Source: Ypsolopha sequella | Taxonomy: Eukaryota > Arthropoda > Insecta > Lepidoptera > Ypsolophidae | Direction of reading: 5' to 3' | DNA: 64,000 nt | NCBI GenBank assembly: GCA_934047225.1 | Contig: OW203986.1 | Span: forward strand, 14,201,221-14,265,220 | Shown: positions 12,237 to 23,610 of the stretch, in pieces | Numbering within the stretch: the stretch's first letter is position 1 | Layout: each line of letters opens with the position of its first letter | Position numbers and translations under genes: made by a program | The notes under the pieces: generated by a model | Told to the model about the DNA's origin: nothing | The model's input: only the letters and a program-made list of their open reading frames with translations | Databases searched by the model: none

Positions 12237-12464
12237 TTGATATTGAAACGTGAGATGACACTTTTTGAATGTGGAGGGAACAGGGGGAAGTATTTGGAAG
12301 CTGTTTATACTTATGTAAAGTCAATTCCGCCTACAAGTGTGGAAGCCGAGCGTGCTTTTTCCGCCGCTGGCTATTTATGCAACAAGATAAGATCAAATCT
12401 AAAAGATGAAACGTTAGATACTTTATCATTTCTTCGAAAGTATTTTCAAAAAAAAATAAGCTGA
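12237..12464 (+). pseudogene. hAT transposase C-terminal dimerisation domain (remnant)
   Basis: A 75-codon open frame, open from a TTG codon; the frame continues upstream to a stop at 12204-12206 without an ATG. It contains SIPPTSVEAERAFSAAGY followed by a KIRSNLKDETLDTL-type stretch. This is the hallmark of the hAT C-terminal dimerisation region: proline-threonine/serine-x-x-x-E-R-x-F-S, then 'R-x-x-L'. A complete transposase is several hundred residues long. The BED finger, catalytic core and insertion domain are all absent, so this is a decayed remnant inside the element at 11526-12776. The natural TGA stop follows at 12462. It may be a former last exon or the survivor of an internal deletion. 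Confidence 0.9.
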
Positions 12465-12784
12465 TTTTAAATGCCTCTAAAACCAATGAATATGTTCTAT
12501 TTCAAATAAAAATCTAAATATGAAACGTGAAATATTGTGAATATTGTATTGTCTTAAACATCATTATATTTAATTTATAATATAAGTGATAACTTTGCTT
12601 CATGTTGATAAGAATAATTAAAAATATTTGTGTGTATTTTCTTTCTTTAAATTATATGAAACAAAAATAATAATAATTAAAATCAATCCCGCAAATCCCG
12701 CGGGATCCGCGGGATTGATGATCTTAATCCCGCAGGCTTGCGGGATCGCGATTTTGATGCGGGATTGGATTCTCTAGTTACGAT

Positions 12785-13163
12785 GATCAATTTAGTACAG
12801 TAAGAATAATTATTGTAACTGTATTTTAAAAGAGATTGCAAGTTCTTTATAAAAACCGACGTGTTCAGATTATTCTGTATCGGTTTCACGAAAGGAAAAA
12901 TTTGTAATTTAACCCCGATTCAACATTTGAGATGCTTAGGTATGAAATGCACCACGGTGAGTGGCTCATTTGTGGCTTAAGTATTGCTTAGTGACACATT
13001 CATTGGAACACATTTATTAAAAACTGAGGATTAGTTGCATAAACACTATCAAAGCACACTGGTTTACCAATGAGAACCCGGTTTCTGACATCGAGAAACG
13101 TTGATAAACCTTAAACAAAAAATTACGCAAATGGTGCCATAAACGTTCATGTACCTACATTAT
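12785..13163. other. Unassigned, no gene seen
   Basis: AT-rich sequence between the hAT element and family D copy 2. Nothing supported. Confidence 0.45.
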
Positions 13164-13552
13164 AATAGTAGTTTATGGTACAAGAGTGCAAAGAAATAAA
13201 TTACGAGGACGATTTAAAAAACGAGCGTAGCGAGTGTTTTAAACGTAACCGAGTAATTTATTGCTTTTACGCCCGTGTATCATACTACGTTTTTCAATGC
13301 ATAGTGTGAGGAAATGAAAACAAATATAATCTTGTGAACTTTAAATTATAATTGGCTCAAAAGGACTGTATCCAGAGCCGTTAAACAGTGGAAAAAAAAG
13401 TATAACATCAGTACACAAGAAAGGCTGCAGGTTAGCCAACCATTGTAAATAAATAAAAAAATAATAATAATAAAGCCCTAGGGCAAAATAATCAACTTTT
13501 TGTTCGGTTTTGATGCATGAAAAGTGGGCCATTACGAGCACATGCATTGAAA
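13164..13552 (-). mobile_element. Dispersed repeat family D, copy 2 (inverted)
   Basis: Full-length inverted counterpart of 10331-10722. It reads from gtagtttatggtacaagagt to cacatgcattgaaaa and contains the same 'aaacgagcgtagcgagtg' palindrome core. The two copies stand as a 2.4-kb-spaced inverted pair around the hAT element. They are clearly diverged from each other, so they look like separate insertions rather than ends of one large element. Confidence 0.75.
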
Positions 13553-15348
13553 AATATTATAAGTTCATCATACATCCAATAGTTGTGTAATTTGTTCATC
13601 AGTCAATTGATCGCAATGAACCTTTTACAGCGAGATACTGACTCAGGTCAACGCATGTGCTACTTTTGTTCCAAAAAATCAACCAGTTAACTAGAGGCTG
13701 CACAAAAACCAAACATACGCGGGCGTAGCCAGTGCAAGAAACTAGTGTTATTCTTATTATAATTTCCCGAATGAAATACCAACATCCAAGTACAAACACA
13801 TGCACCTATGAACAAATAGACAGTAAGCGTGAATGGCAGAGGTTTCGGTGTGATGTTTACACGTCGTGTCAGACGGGATATTATTTACAAGATTAAGAGC
13901 CATGTCCCGTCTCATGCTCTCAGCCGCGCTTGTCTTCTGCTAGTTGACTTTGGATTAATACGAGGAACTTGGGTAAAGGTGCTTTCACATTAAAGCTCGT
14001 TCAAACGTTTATAAGTTTACGAGCATGTTAAACACAATGTACAGGTTTTATAAATGCAAATGAATGGTACAGTTATCATCTTAAAAAAAGCTTAGTTTGA
14101 CATGGTTTAATTTTTTTCCAAATGTCACGTATTCTATAGTTTTCATCGGGGTTCCAGTATATTTTTATCTAAGAAATACATTTTAGAAAATCAATATTTC
14201 CGTTTAATCGAGCAGGAGCTGTAAAATCATACAAAGAACTAATCAGATCGCAAAGCAAGATAATGTACAAAAACAAATCAATATCATTTCAACACTATAT
14301 TCTGTCTCTTTTTTACTTGTTAATATTTGTTTTTATGAACAACCCACTTCAACCACTTGACTAAAAGTCCCTTGGATAGTTTCTTTACTGCCTGCGCCTT
14401 CAGCGAGCTATACGTGACACACCTTTCCTGATGAAATAACGATGAATAAATAGTATATTATTTGGATCGTTAAACTCTGCCTTTTACTTGAATACCTATA
14501 TCCTAACAACACGTGTTACTGTACAGGTCCCGGAATAAAAGTTTGAGAGAAAAGTTGTCAATTTGACAAGAGTGCATCTCCCTTACACACACACAGTTGC
14601 CGTTTATGGTCTCTTTTAGAATTGAAGATCTACTTGTTCCACCTAAAATCCCAACTTGATAAGTATCCAATGTGAAAGAAGCCTTAGTTCACATAAGAGG
14701 ATGAGTTAGCTAGCCCACTGACATCAGTAAACAGGGCAATGTCAAGTTGTCGACTATCTCGTGACAAAAGAGATGCTGAAGATAAAGGGGTCCATTAATG
14801 AACTAACGAGCAACAGAGGTATTATTGCGAGACACTATAATAGCCATGTTGTCTAATGTATCAACTATCATAGTAATACGAGTATGTGTAAGATAGGCAC
14901 TTTTTAGCATTTCATGTCTTGTTTTGGAGAAAAGCTGCTCAGCAAGATCGATGTTTAAAAAATCTAAGTTAGATTATCAGAAACTTAAGGGGGAACGATT
15001 TTTATCCGGTACGAAACGCACAACTTAAGATGGTTCTTCTTATTTTTATAACATAGTCAAATGTCAGTTAGGATTTTCCGGTAAAATTTTACTCACTTAA
15101 ATTCCCGGTATCGGCTACGCCGTAGCAAGCGTGACGCTACGAGATTTTTGCGCTCGAACAACACCGTACTACAAAAATGTATAAGTAAAGTCTGTCCTTT
15201 TTTTTCAAGTTTTCGTTTTTATGCCGTATACATAGATCAATGTGTAACTACAAGGGAAAATAAATGCAAACTTACGAGCATAACTTTCGGTGGACGAAAA
15301 ATATTGTGAGAAATTCCTGTATGTAATGTGTTAATAAAGCGTAATTTT
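13553..15348. other. Unassigned; small hairpin and one lone MITE end
   Basis: No supported gene. A short stem pairs agacgggata (about 13872) with tgtcccgtct (about 13902). At 14521, gtacaggtcccgg matches the terminus of the foldback MITE at 36113-36254, but no partner end is visible, so it may be a truncated copy. Confidence 0.4.
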
Positions 15349-15526
15349 CAGGGGCAATTAGTCACCAACGACCTTGAGTCGACTTGGGTCGGTACAAATA
15401 TCGACGGAAACTATATTGAAATAAGGTTCATATTAGCGCGCACTGCATTACGACGTCGTTGGGTCTCTGGATAGCGCAAAATATGAGAAAATAATACTTT
15501 TCACATGGCTGGAACAGGCGCCTTAA
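15349..15526 (+). mobile_element. Dispersed repeat family R, copy 1, with TTAA end
   Basis: Shares ccttgagtcgactt, 'tacaaatatcgacggaaa' and 'aggttcatattagcgcgcac' with copies at 20959-21112, 27820-27981 (inverted) and 30300-30510 (inverted). It ends in ggcgccttaa at 15517-15526, resembling the TTAA-proximal ends of families A and B. No coding capacity. Confidence 0.65.
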
Positions 15527-17722
15527 GGAGATAAAAAATACGCATTTCTCACAATGTACCTAAACCATCGTGGTGCGGTGGTTCGTTCTGATAAATGAAG
15601 GTTATTGGAAAGAAGTTCCTTATCGAACGTTACACTCCAGACACTGAAAAAAGTGTAAGACTTCGACCTCCACTACACTTTTGCTATAGTATGTGGGTTT
15701 ACAAGCCTGTCTATGTATCAGTATATTACTGCAGTGTAGACGTGCGGCGTGCGCATCAGTAGCAAAAGGAACATCGTTCTAACCGGGTGTCCCACGACAC
15801 CTCTCGTTCTTTTTCTATAAATTTTAAATCTAAAATGTAACAAACGATAGACATACCTTCATACATTAGTGTGACATGTTGTTACGTTCATAAAATTCCG
15901 ATGAAATAAATATTTACAAATCTCAAAGAGCCGTCGTCGTGCTGTCTAACAAGCAGTCAAGCTCGTTGATTGATGTATAAAATACTCTAAGAGTATATAA
16001 TTAATAAGTTTTCCACATATACTGTATAATTATTGTTTGGAATTCCAGTGGTAGGGATACAAGGTGAACTTCTGACATCATCTGACAGGATAACATTGCA
16101 TTGCTGAACTTGCAACACCTTGGTCGATAGGGTTACCGGATTATTTGACTTTTATTTACTCTGATTTTTATTTAGTATGAATTTTGAGCTCAACATTGAT
16201 GGCTGAGAATAAGATGAAATAAATTACTACTGACATTGGTACTCATTGCATGCTGTAATGTGGTTATTCCCTTTTGGATATATTTGTTCAATCTTTTTTC
16301 ATATAATTTTTCGCGGATATTTTTTCATGCTTATATAATTAGAGTCATCCTGGGCAATTGTGTATTGATTTATTTATTTTAATAATAGATAATTTTATTT
16401 TGTAGTAATTAATATTAAATATTTAGAATAATTTCCCATATTATTTCCCAAGAAAGAGGAAAAAAGGAAACATTTGGTTGCTTGGGAATAATGTACGCTA
16501 TAATAGGAATTGGATTACTAGTATTTTAATCTTGATAATAATATAAATAAATATACATGTTTTTCACTCGCATTAATCAAAAAGGGTCTAACGAGCGCGA
16601 AACGTCTTATTTTAAATAAAATTCACTTGCCATGTTAATTCATAAATGATTTAACCCTAATGTAAATCTTCTAAAAGGTATATGAAAAACACGTTTAATG
16701 AAAACAAAAAGTTTACATTGTAAAGTCGTAAGCTTTAACCTCACAATTTTAAATTTATTATACTTTCCCCCCAAATTAGACCTAACCCCTCCTTCCTGTC
16801 TATAAACGTGATTATAAATATTTAAATAAGCTATTACTAGTAAAATAATGTAATATTGCTATTGAGGTCAATGCTAACATTTGACAACCAATCAGCAGTA
16901 ATAGTGGACGATATACGTAATTTCGACAGATGTGCCAACCCTAGAAGCGTCAATGATTGACCATTCAACTCAGACTAAGTGGCGACATACTTCAAAGTGG
17001 GCAGCTGTCTGTCAGGCAAATTGTGAAGTATCGAAGACTAGCCAATTTGAAAGACGAACACATCATGTTATAAATCTCGTCCCAATAAAATAATTGCAGA
17101 AGTAAAAGACAAAACTGCCAACAGTGGTTAGATATCAACTTCAAACTCGCGAGCCCGAAATGATACAGCAGCGTCTAGTCTGCAAGCTTCAAGGAGTGCT
17201 CCTTTTGCCAGTCAAGTAGTCGTCCAAGAAGAAAGGTTGGTTGTTCCTTTTGTCCATAGACTATTAACTTCGTGTCCCTGCAAGTTTTTCTAGAGGGTGA
17301 TGATAAAAACGCAGAGCATGGCTTACTATGCTCGTCTCTTCGGATGCCTACAACATTATCAAAATAGCCATACAATAAGGATACAAAATGTGATTATTTT
17401 CCTTGAAAATTTCACAAGTGCCATGACTTAGTTGAAAGATTTCTAAGTCCTCGTATTTTACATTGACGTTTATAGCTCAACTTAAATATTTATGAAGCTG
17501 ATGACTTACTTATTCATATATTCAGGCTTAAATCGTAAAATGAGCAAAATATGAAAACGGAAATCGTTAAAACTAGAACATTATGTTTTGTGAAATCGTA
17601 TCGGGTCATCTTCGGTCGAGGTTTGAATAAATAAAATATTAGTTATATCCTTGTAATAACTTTAAGCATTTACACATCTGAATGTCAATGAACAAAGGAG
17701 ATTGAACTATTTGTATATTATT
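15527..17722. other. Unassigned, no supported gene
   Basis: AT-rich sequence. The minus-strand frame at 17175-17375 (66 codons) has no recognisable motif. No repeat families detected. Confidence 0.4.
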
Positions 17723-18035
17723 TTAACATATTACATATCATCATCATCTACAAGCCTAGTTCGTCCACTGCTGGACATAAGCCTTTCCAGGACTTCGCCA
17801 CTTCCGGCGGTCATCCTGGAAGAATTGCCCATACTCACACACGCTGGGCAGGCGGGTTGGTGAGCGCGGTGCCGGAATCCTCGCACCAGTGACGCCACTG
17901 CCCGTCACCAGTCTGTTCCATATAAGGCCCGGCTATTAGGGATGGATATACCGCTATCCATCGGTCCCAGGCATGCTGGGCCTTCTGGTTTTTTGCCTTT
18001 GAGCTGTCCTCTTACTCTCCCCCGAATTACTTCGA
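17723..18035 (-). mobile_element. LINE 3' fragment (RTE-like) with ATC-rich tail
   Basis: On the minus strand this reads toward a short (GAT)n tail at 17727-17740. The last coding-like segment, gcttatgtccagcagtggac (about 17764-17783 in reverse), translates as AYVQQW, the common C-terminal phrase of insect RTE-like ORFs. The preceding ~250 bp matches 35445-35712 closely, including gaccgatggat and 'cagactggtgacgggca'. Reading frame is not intact across the fragment. Confidence 0.65.
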
Positions 18036-19078
18036 AGGGGTCTACAAGTAAAATTAAATATACCTATACATTATGTTTATTTGATAAAGAATTTCCCGTT
18101 AAATTGTGATAATAATATTATAACTCATTAACAGGAACAACTCTTGTAGACCGAATAATTATTGTAGGTAACTCTATGTCTATGTCTAACTCTATGTCAT
18201 CGAGTACCAGCATGACACAGTTACTGTGAGAAGAAGAACAAAAAGTTACTCCTAAAAACTTTATTATTGAATAAATAAAATAATTTGAGATAAAATCAGC
18301 GTTTTACAACTTGTTTTTATTGTTTATTCATGAATTTACTCTATTACAATACAGCCAGGAGGGTTGTTCTGAAAATTCAGACCAGATTTCGAGCTCTAAA
18401 TATATGAAATTTTACAGTTAAATTAATGAGATATCTCGACTATGGTCAATTTCAACAGTTAGGTCTTGTGTATTACTTATATTACGAGTATGTTTAGTTA
18501 ACTTTTCAGAATGCGTCACACATTCATAACATTTCTTAACATGCTATATCATGATGGATAATGAACACCGAACAAAAAAGAAACGTTTTTCTTACAAAAG
18601 TAAACAATGGGCCATAATAACTAATGTTCTGTGGTCGGATAATGAAAGATAAATCAAACATATCTATGACTTGACGCGTTTTAATACTTATTGGATTAAT
18701 GAAAGAGAAGAGACCATTTGCCGGCGTGAATCAAAGGTTTTTCTACAGTTGACCTATTTGTTTGGCCCAAATATTTCCTGTTTTCTTAAATCTTCTTTCT
18801 ATGCCGAGATTCATATAACAAATAGAGAATAAATTTTAAATGATTACTTAAACAATAATTTATACTGTAAGGTGTGACTCCTTGATGGAACTCTATTCTA
18901 ATATTAATAAAAGTCTTCTTGTACGAGTTCCACTATTTTATTTATTTTAATTATTGCGTCTAGTTTGGTCTATTTGACATCATCGGGCTAATTGGAAGAT
19001 GTAAACAAACAGCCAAAAAGGATAGCTTACTAAGTCTAAGGTAGATAAATATTACTATCAAATTATAAGTAAACGACG
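18036..19078. other. Unassigned, no gene seen
   Basis: AT-rich. A small duplication of 'taactctatgtc' occurs near 18170-18200. Nothing else supported. Confidence 0.45.
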
Positions 19079-19281
19079 GTAGATTAAAATTAAATTGTGG
19101 GTATATGTTGCGTTTTGGTAAAAATATTCACTGGTAAATTAATAAAACGCGAAATTTCCAAATTCAAATTCATGACTTTCGAATTTAATTTAATTTAATT
19201 TAGAATTTTAATTTGGATATTTAACAACTGAATATTTTTATCAAAACGCAACATATACCCACATTTAAATTTTTATCTACC
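19079..19281. mobile_element. Foldback MITE
   Basis: Outer arms pair gtgggtatatgttgcgtttt (19098) with aaaacgcaacatatacccac near 19242-19261. The ends ggtagat / atctacc stand at 19079 and 19275-19281. Inner sequence is AT-rich (taatttaatttaattt). No coding capacity; single copy in the window. Confidence 0.8.
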
Positions 19282-19879
19282 ATAGAAACGAAAATCCAAA
19301 TAATCCATCTTAGAGTGAATTAAAAGTACCAAGTCCTCCAAGCTTTTTTTTTCATCTTTGCATTGCGACCGTCCCATACGTCCATATAACCGGTGTTCGG
19401 ATAAATGGGGTTTCTACTGTATTATGTCTACGCCTTATTTGTCATAGCAAGCGACAGTATCATTTTTAATTCACTATTAGAACTAAAAGTTAGTCGCCCG
19501 TTATCTGTGAACGTTTTTATTATCCAGGTCCAACAACAGTCAGTATAGGTAATGAACCGTTAGAGATCTGCTACCCACCACAAGCCCAGCTGCGGCAGCC
19601 TGCAACCTCGGAACGCAATTTATATTTTATAGACTTCGCCTCCACAATAACTCGACTTGCGGAAGTCGCCACTTATCGCTCTCCTGTATTTTCTTCTCTA
19701 TATCCCATAAATACAATTTTCTAGAACCCAGTCTCAAAGGACTTTCCGATCGAGCGCTGGAGATTAGCATTTATTGATTCTGTTTTATAGTCCCGTTGTG
19801 TTTTACAACTCTTTCTTTCTCAATTTTCTTTAAACATTTCATACCAGGTACCAGATCGATTTCGATCCCAGAACCCATC
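19282..19879. other. Unassigned, no gene seen
   Basis: A GC-richer stretch (19560-19690) has no recognisable coding or repeat signature. Confidence 0.4.
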
Positions 19880-20075
19880 CCAGGTTAATTTGATAACCTT
19901 TTTCCTTCAATTAGGGTGTTCTACCGATGAATATGGACAACTTTGACTACTATTAAATCGCGAAAAAAATCTGCTTTTCCATAAAAAAGTTAAATAACTA
20001 TCTACTTGACCCAAATGTACGAAACAGCAGTTTTTTTTTTTGCTGTTTCAGGATTGGCTCCATAGTAAAAGTTTT
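19880..20075. mobile_element. Foldback MITE family M, copy 1 (degraded)
   Basis: Shares aacctttttccttcaa, 'tctaccgatgaatat', 'aaagttaaataactatct', 'aaacagc' and 'attggctccatagtaaaag' with the complete copy at 48090-48349. The right terminus is missing. Confidence 0.65.
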
Positions 20076-20084
20076 TCATATTTA

Positions 20085-20235
20085 TTATTATATCCTTTAT
20101 TGTACACACACACAAAAAAAAACTTAAAATAAAATTACAAAATTGAAAATAATATGCACAAAGGCGAGCTTACCTCTGCAAGAGGTTTCTTCCAGCCAAC
20201 CAGTGTTGTGGTGAAAGTTAAAATTAAAGAGGTTG
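20085..20235 (-). mobile_element. 3' UTR and tail of a non-LTR retrotransposon
   Basis: On the minus strand it reads ggctggaagaaacctcttgc, then taagctcgcctttgtgca, then an AT-rich tract, and ends with caataaagga near 20090. The phrase 'taagctcgcctNtgtNca' is shared with 28620-28645, where it again leads to caataaag and a simple TTA tail. Only the 3' end is present. Confidence 0.55.
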
Positions 20236-20391
20236 GCAGCAAGCGAACAACTTAAACATAATTGTCAACTAAATAAACAATCTATACTAAATATATATCT
20301 AAACAATGAATAAAATAGATAAGATAACAAATATGTATAATAAACATAAATAAATAATGTAGAAGTATATACAATATATATATACAAGATG

Positions 20392-20649
20392 AATTTTTGA
20401 ACATCGTCCAAATTCATACTTGAGCCTTGGGAAGTGATCAGCGTCATGAAGCAATAACGATTTTTGTAAAATTCATAAAATTAAATTTCGACTCCCCATA
20501 GTGATTCACTCAGAACTGGGAGTAAATTACTATGGGAAGTCGAAATTTCATTATACGAATTTCACAAAAATTTTTAACGATTCATGATGCTGATCACTTA
20601 CCAAGCCTCCAGTAGGAATTTGGACGATGATCAAAAAGTCACCTTGTAT
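20392..20649. mobile_element. Palindromic MITE family P, copy 1
   Basis: A long near-complete palindrome. The left arm contains cgtccaaattcatact and ttcgactccccatagtgatt. The right arm contains the reverse complements, ending caaaaagtcaccttgtat. The TA-rich flank (tatata) hides any TA duplication. It is a close relative of 28229-28496. Confidence 0.85.
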
Positions 20650-20958
20650 ATATACTATATATACAGATATCTATTAATATATACATAAATTGTTTCAAAT
20701 ATATAATCTAAATATTACTCATAAGAAAGAAAGTGCTCTTTTAATCTATGTGTAGAATAAGGAAAAATTGTATCATCTCAACATCCCGTATAACGTGTTT
20801 TCGTAAGATATTTATAGAGGAGTAACGGTCCGCTCTAAAAATGATTATTTTCCAGTGAAACTGACGGCGTTAACGTGTACGTCCATCAAAATATAAAAAC
20901 AACAAGAGCGCCACACGAAGGTTCGCTGGAAGGTCAACCGAATCACCACACCTGCAAT

Positions 20959-21112
20959 TTAAGGCGATTACCGTCGCCAAATTAGCAGCTCGATGTTTTT
21001 CTGTACGAATATCGACGGAAATGACATTAAAATAACGTTCATATCAGCGCACAATGCGTGGTGGCTGTTACGACGCTCGCTTGCGTCCTTGAGAGGGCGA
21101 AATAGGAGAAAA
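20959..21112 (+). mobile_element. Dispersed repeat family R, copy 2
   Basis: Begins with TTAAGGCGAT at 20959 and shares gaatatcgacggaaatgac, 'ataacgttcatatcagcgca' and 'aataggagaaaa' with other family R copies. The right end is degraded. No coding capacity. Confidence 0.65.
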
Positions 21113-21489
21113 TTGTTCGATTGAATAATCCTATGTTATATTTATAGCTATCAAGTTTATCTATTTATCAAAGCATACATTTACTAAACCAAAAAAACTG
21201 CTTAGGAGCAGTAGGGAATTCAAGCCAAAAAACACCATTCTGTTAAAACAATTTTTCATGTAGAAGTTTTGGTGGTACGAAAAAGAAAAATGTTGCATTT
21301 GTTGTCATAGAGTTGATAATCCATAATACATTTTTTCAATATTTTTGGTTTGGCCATAAAAGAGGAGTAGGCTTTAGAAAGTACCCATTTGGCGATATTA
21401 AGCGCCTTAACGCCGTTTCATTTAATGGAATTTATAAGAGTGCATGTTAGAGTAATAGATAGATAAGAGATATAAAATGTAAGATTATT
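21113..21489. other. Unassigned, no gene seen
   Basis: AT-rich. A lone agcgccttaacgcc at 21401-21414 resembles the TTAA-proximal ends of families A, B and R, without a partner. Confidence 0.4.
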
Positions 21490-21648
21490 GTGTCGATTCG
21501 GTGCAACACGATTTAACTTATTTGACAGAACTAAACTTAATTTGTGCCTTCTGTCTTTTTCTTTCCGTATCGAAAAGACAAAGACAGAACGCTTAAAATA
21601 AGGTTATTCCTGTCAAATTAGTTAAGTTGTATTTAGCCGAATCGACAC
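21490..21648. mobile_element. Palindromic MITE family K, copy 2
   Basis: Arms gtgtcgattcggtgcaacac (21490) and gccgaatcgacac (ending 21648) enclose a gacagaa-rich centre. It is a diverged version of 2508-2648 with a longer loop. Confidence 0.8.
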
Positions 21649-22380
21649 CGTTGTGGTAGGTTTTAGAGAATAATATATAGTATAATAAGATAGAATAGTG
21701 AAAGTAGAAGAGCGTTGTCGCCAACAAACTACTCAGTAGTTAGGCGAAGATTATTATTTGTACCTATGATGTTTTGATAAAATGAATGAAAAAAAAAACC
21801 TTAAATCCACGGGTCATCGATACCAGTAATAAAACATATTATTATAGTGCATTATGCATTACAGTATAAAAAAAATAGAGGTTACTTAGGGTTACCCAAG
21901 TGATAGATGTTGCTATAACGACAAGCTACTGACTAGACTTATGTACAATTGTACAGTAGGCTGTAAATGCACCTGATAAATTGCGTTGATCTTAAAAGAG
22001 GTTTAAATTAAGAATCGAAGTGTGTACTCCATCTTTTTTATTCATATTCAAGATGGTTTATTTATATCAAAAACAATTGGCACGTGCGCCACCAGCTGTT
22101 CAAAAGCACCTGCCTAGAATTACTGCAGCAACAACACTGAACCCTGCTGACCTTTCCTTGTATGTGGCTCATGTCACAGGGTACAGCAGATGATACCTCC
22201 AACAAATGCCATGGCAGATGCGCCGACCGGTCTCCTAGACTAAACTGGAAAGTTGTTACCAACTTACTATCGTGGAAAGCGTTATCACGCACTTACTCGA
22301 TTATACAATTCGCATCAACCATGAAGGCGGGTGTGGATATAGTCACGACGCGTTGAGGAAGAAAGCATGGAGTGCAGTGC
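21649..22380. other. Unassigned, GC-richer in its second half
   Basis: 22080-22370 is richer in G and C than its flanks and carries overlapping frames of 60-76 codons on both strands. None has a recognisable domain and none is conserved elsewhere in the window. It directly abuts the family B MITE at 22381, so it is the pre-insertion sequence. Confidence 0.35.
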
Positions 22381-22809
22381 TTAAGGCGCTACGGAAAAAA
22401 ATCGACACTTTTGGAACGTGCATATCTACTTCAGTAAATAATGTATTATTTTGATAAAATAGTATATCATTTTGGATTCTTTTTCTAGGGATCTGTTATA
22501 ACAGAAACGTGATTGGAGAAATTCGGCTCGATAGAAATATTTATTGAAATGAGGTCTTTTTCGACACCAGTTCTCCTGGTTTGACAATTTGGAATGACAT
22601 ATGGACTGCAATTATATTTTATTAGATTAGATGGATTGTAACAGTATCTAAGACCTGGTAAAACGAAATTTTGATAGCAACTTTAGTATATTTTATATTA
22701 ATAAAAAACCTACTTTTTGCTACTTTTCCTCGAATCCGTCCCTCTCGCACTGAGGATTTTTTCGCATATGGAGTAAAAGGGACGCTAAAACTTTTACATA
22801 TCGCCTTAA
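22381..22809 (-). mobile_element. TTAA-flanked MITE, family B, copy 2 (inverted)
   Basis: TTAA at 22381-22384 and 22806-22809. The left terminus is TTAAGGCGCTACGG; the right, read inward, is TTAAGGCGATATG. It aligns inverted over its full length with 49058-49501 (shared ctcctggtttgac, 'ttattgaaatgaggtc', 'ggagtaaaagggacgct'). Exact TTAA ends suggest piggyBac-type mobility. No transposase. Confidence 0.85.
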
Positions 22810-22860
22810 AACTAAATATCTCAGTTGATACTAATTGTATGTATACAGTTGTATAAAAAC

Positions 22861-23035
22861 TATGACAGAAATAAATTTCTATGTTTGAACACTTGGCGAT
22901 TTATCCATCGCAATGAGATATAAATTAACATTATATCATTGCAGTATTAGATATATATATCCCGGTTCAGAGCTTCTCACATCCAGATTTACTTTTCTTT
23001 CTGCGTTTCTATACTGCAATTATATATAATGTTAA
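22861..23035 (-). mobile_element. MITE family C, copy 1
   Basis: Begins tatgacagaaataaatttct and continues gcgatttatccatcgcaatg to ttaacattatatcattgcag, then cacatccagatttacttttc. Related copies lie at 45051-45268 and 56320-56483 in the opposite orientation. The left half of the internal palindrome is lost in this copy. Confidence 0.75.
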
Positions 23036-23044
23036 GTTGTATAA

Positions 23045-23157
23045 TAGCTGATTTTTCCTTCGCGATTTCAAGGTTGGCTCCTTAGTAAATGTTATTCATA
23101 TTCATGGGTAGAACAACTTGTTTCAAGAAAAAAGGCTATAAAATTAACACCCAGTAT
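23045..23157. mobile_element. Foldback MITE family M, half copy
   Basis: Only the right half is present: tcgcgatttcaaggttggct, 'attcatgggtagaacaactt' and the terminus ttaacacccagtata. It abuts a family P copy directly at the TA. Confidence 0.7.
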
Positions 23158-23385
23158 ATACGGTGACTTTTGTTTATATAACCAAATTCATACTTCAGAC
23201 TCAGTAATTGGTTAGGTTCAATGACCGTTTTTGCAGAATAGCTACGAAAAAAAAAATTGTGCCCCTAGACTAATTTACGAACAACTCCGAGTCAATTTAG
23301 TACAAAGGAAGCCTATATTGACTTTTCCTTTTTCCTTAAAATAGATCATTGAATTTGGCCGTACAAACAAAAGTCACTTCGTATA
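23157..23385. mobile_element. Palindromic MITE family P, copy 3
   Basis: Inverted ends tatacggtgacttttgt and acaaaagtcacttcgtata. Inner arms share 'ccaaattcatact' and 'gttcaatgac' with other copies. More diverged than the copies at 20392 and 28229. Confidence 0.75.
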
Positions 23386-23610
23386 AGGTGACTTTTCTTG
23401 CCATAGCCAAATTCATACTGGACACTTTGTAGTTCATCAGTAACAAGGTTCAATGATCCTTTCTGTAAAAATAAATACAGTTTAGGAATTGACTCTGGGT
23501 TGTTCTTAAGCAGGTATAACGACACAAATACTATTTTTCGTATTTTGCAAAAAGGGTCGTGCCCTGGTCAGATCCTGAGCACTTACCGAGTCTCCAGTAT
23601 GTCACCTTAA
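23382..23610. mobile_element. Palindromic MITE family P, copy 4, abutting copy 3
   Basis: Starts tataaggtgacttttcttgc and ends accgagtctccagtatgtca. It shares the TATA at 23382-23385 with the preceding copy, so the two lie immediately side by side. Confidence 0.7.

Larger units (their letters stand above)
11518..12784 (+). mobile_element. hAT transposon, internally deleted, with perfect 8-bp target duplication
   Basis: The element body is 11526-12776. It is flanked by gttacgat at 11518-11525 and again at 12777-12784, a perfect 8-bp duplication as expected for hAT. The termini are tagggaatccaatcccgca on the left and, read inward from the right, tagagaatccaatcccgca. Both subterminal zones carry dense GCGGGAT/ATCCCGC heptamers: ten at 11535-11638 and seven at 12685-12767. 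Subterminal repeats of this kind are transposase-binding arrays in known hAT elements. At 1,251 bp it is far shorter than an autonomous hAT and keeps only a transposase C-terminus. Confidence 0.93.

Noticed and set aside
12237..12464. Domesticated host gene from hAT
   Set aside because: Only the C-terminal domain remains, inside intact transposon ends and target duplication, without an ATG start; a decayed element is the simpler reading.
10331..13552. One large transposon with family D copies as its terminal repeats
   Set aside because: The two copies are clearly diverged, no flanking duplication was seen, and the hAT between them has its own complete ends.
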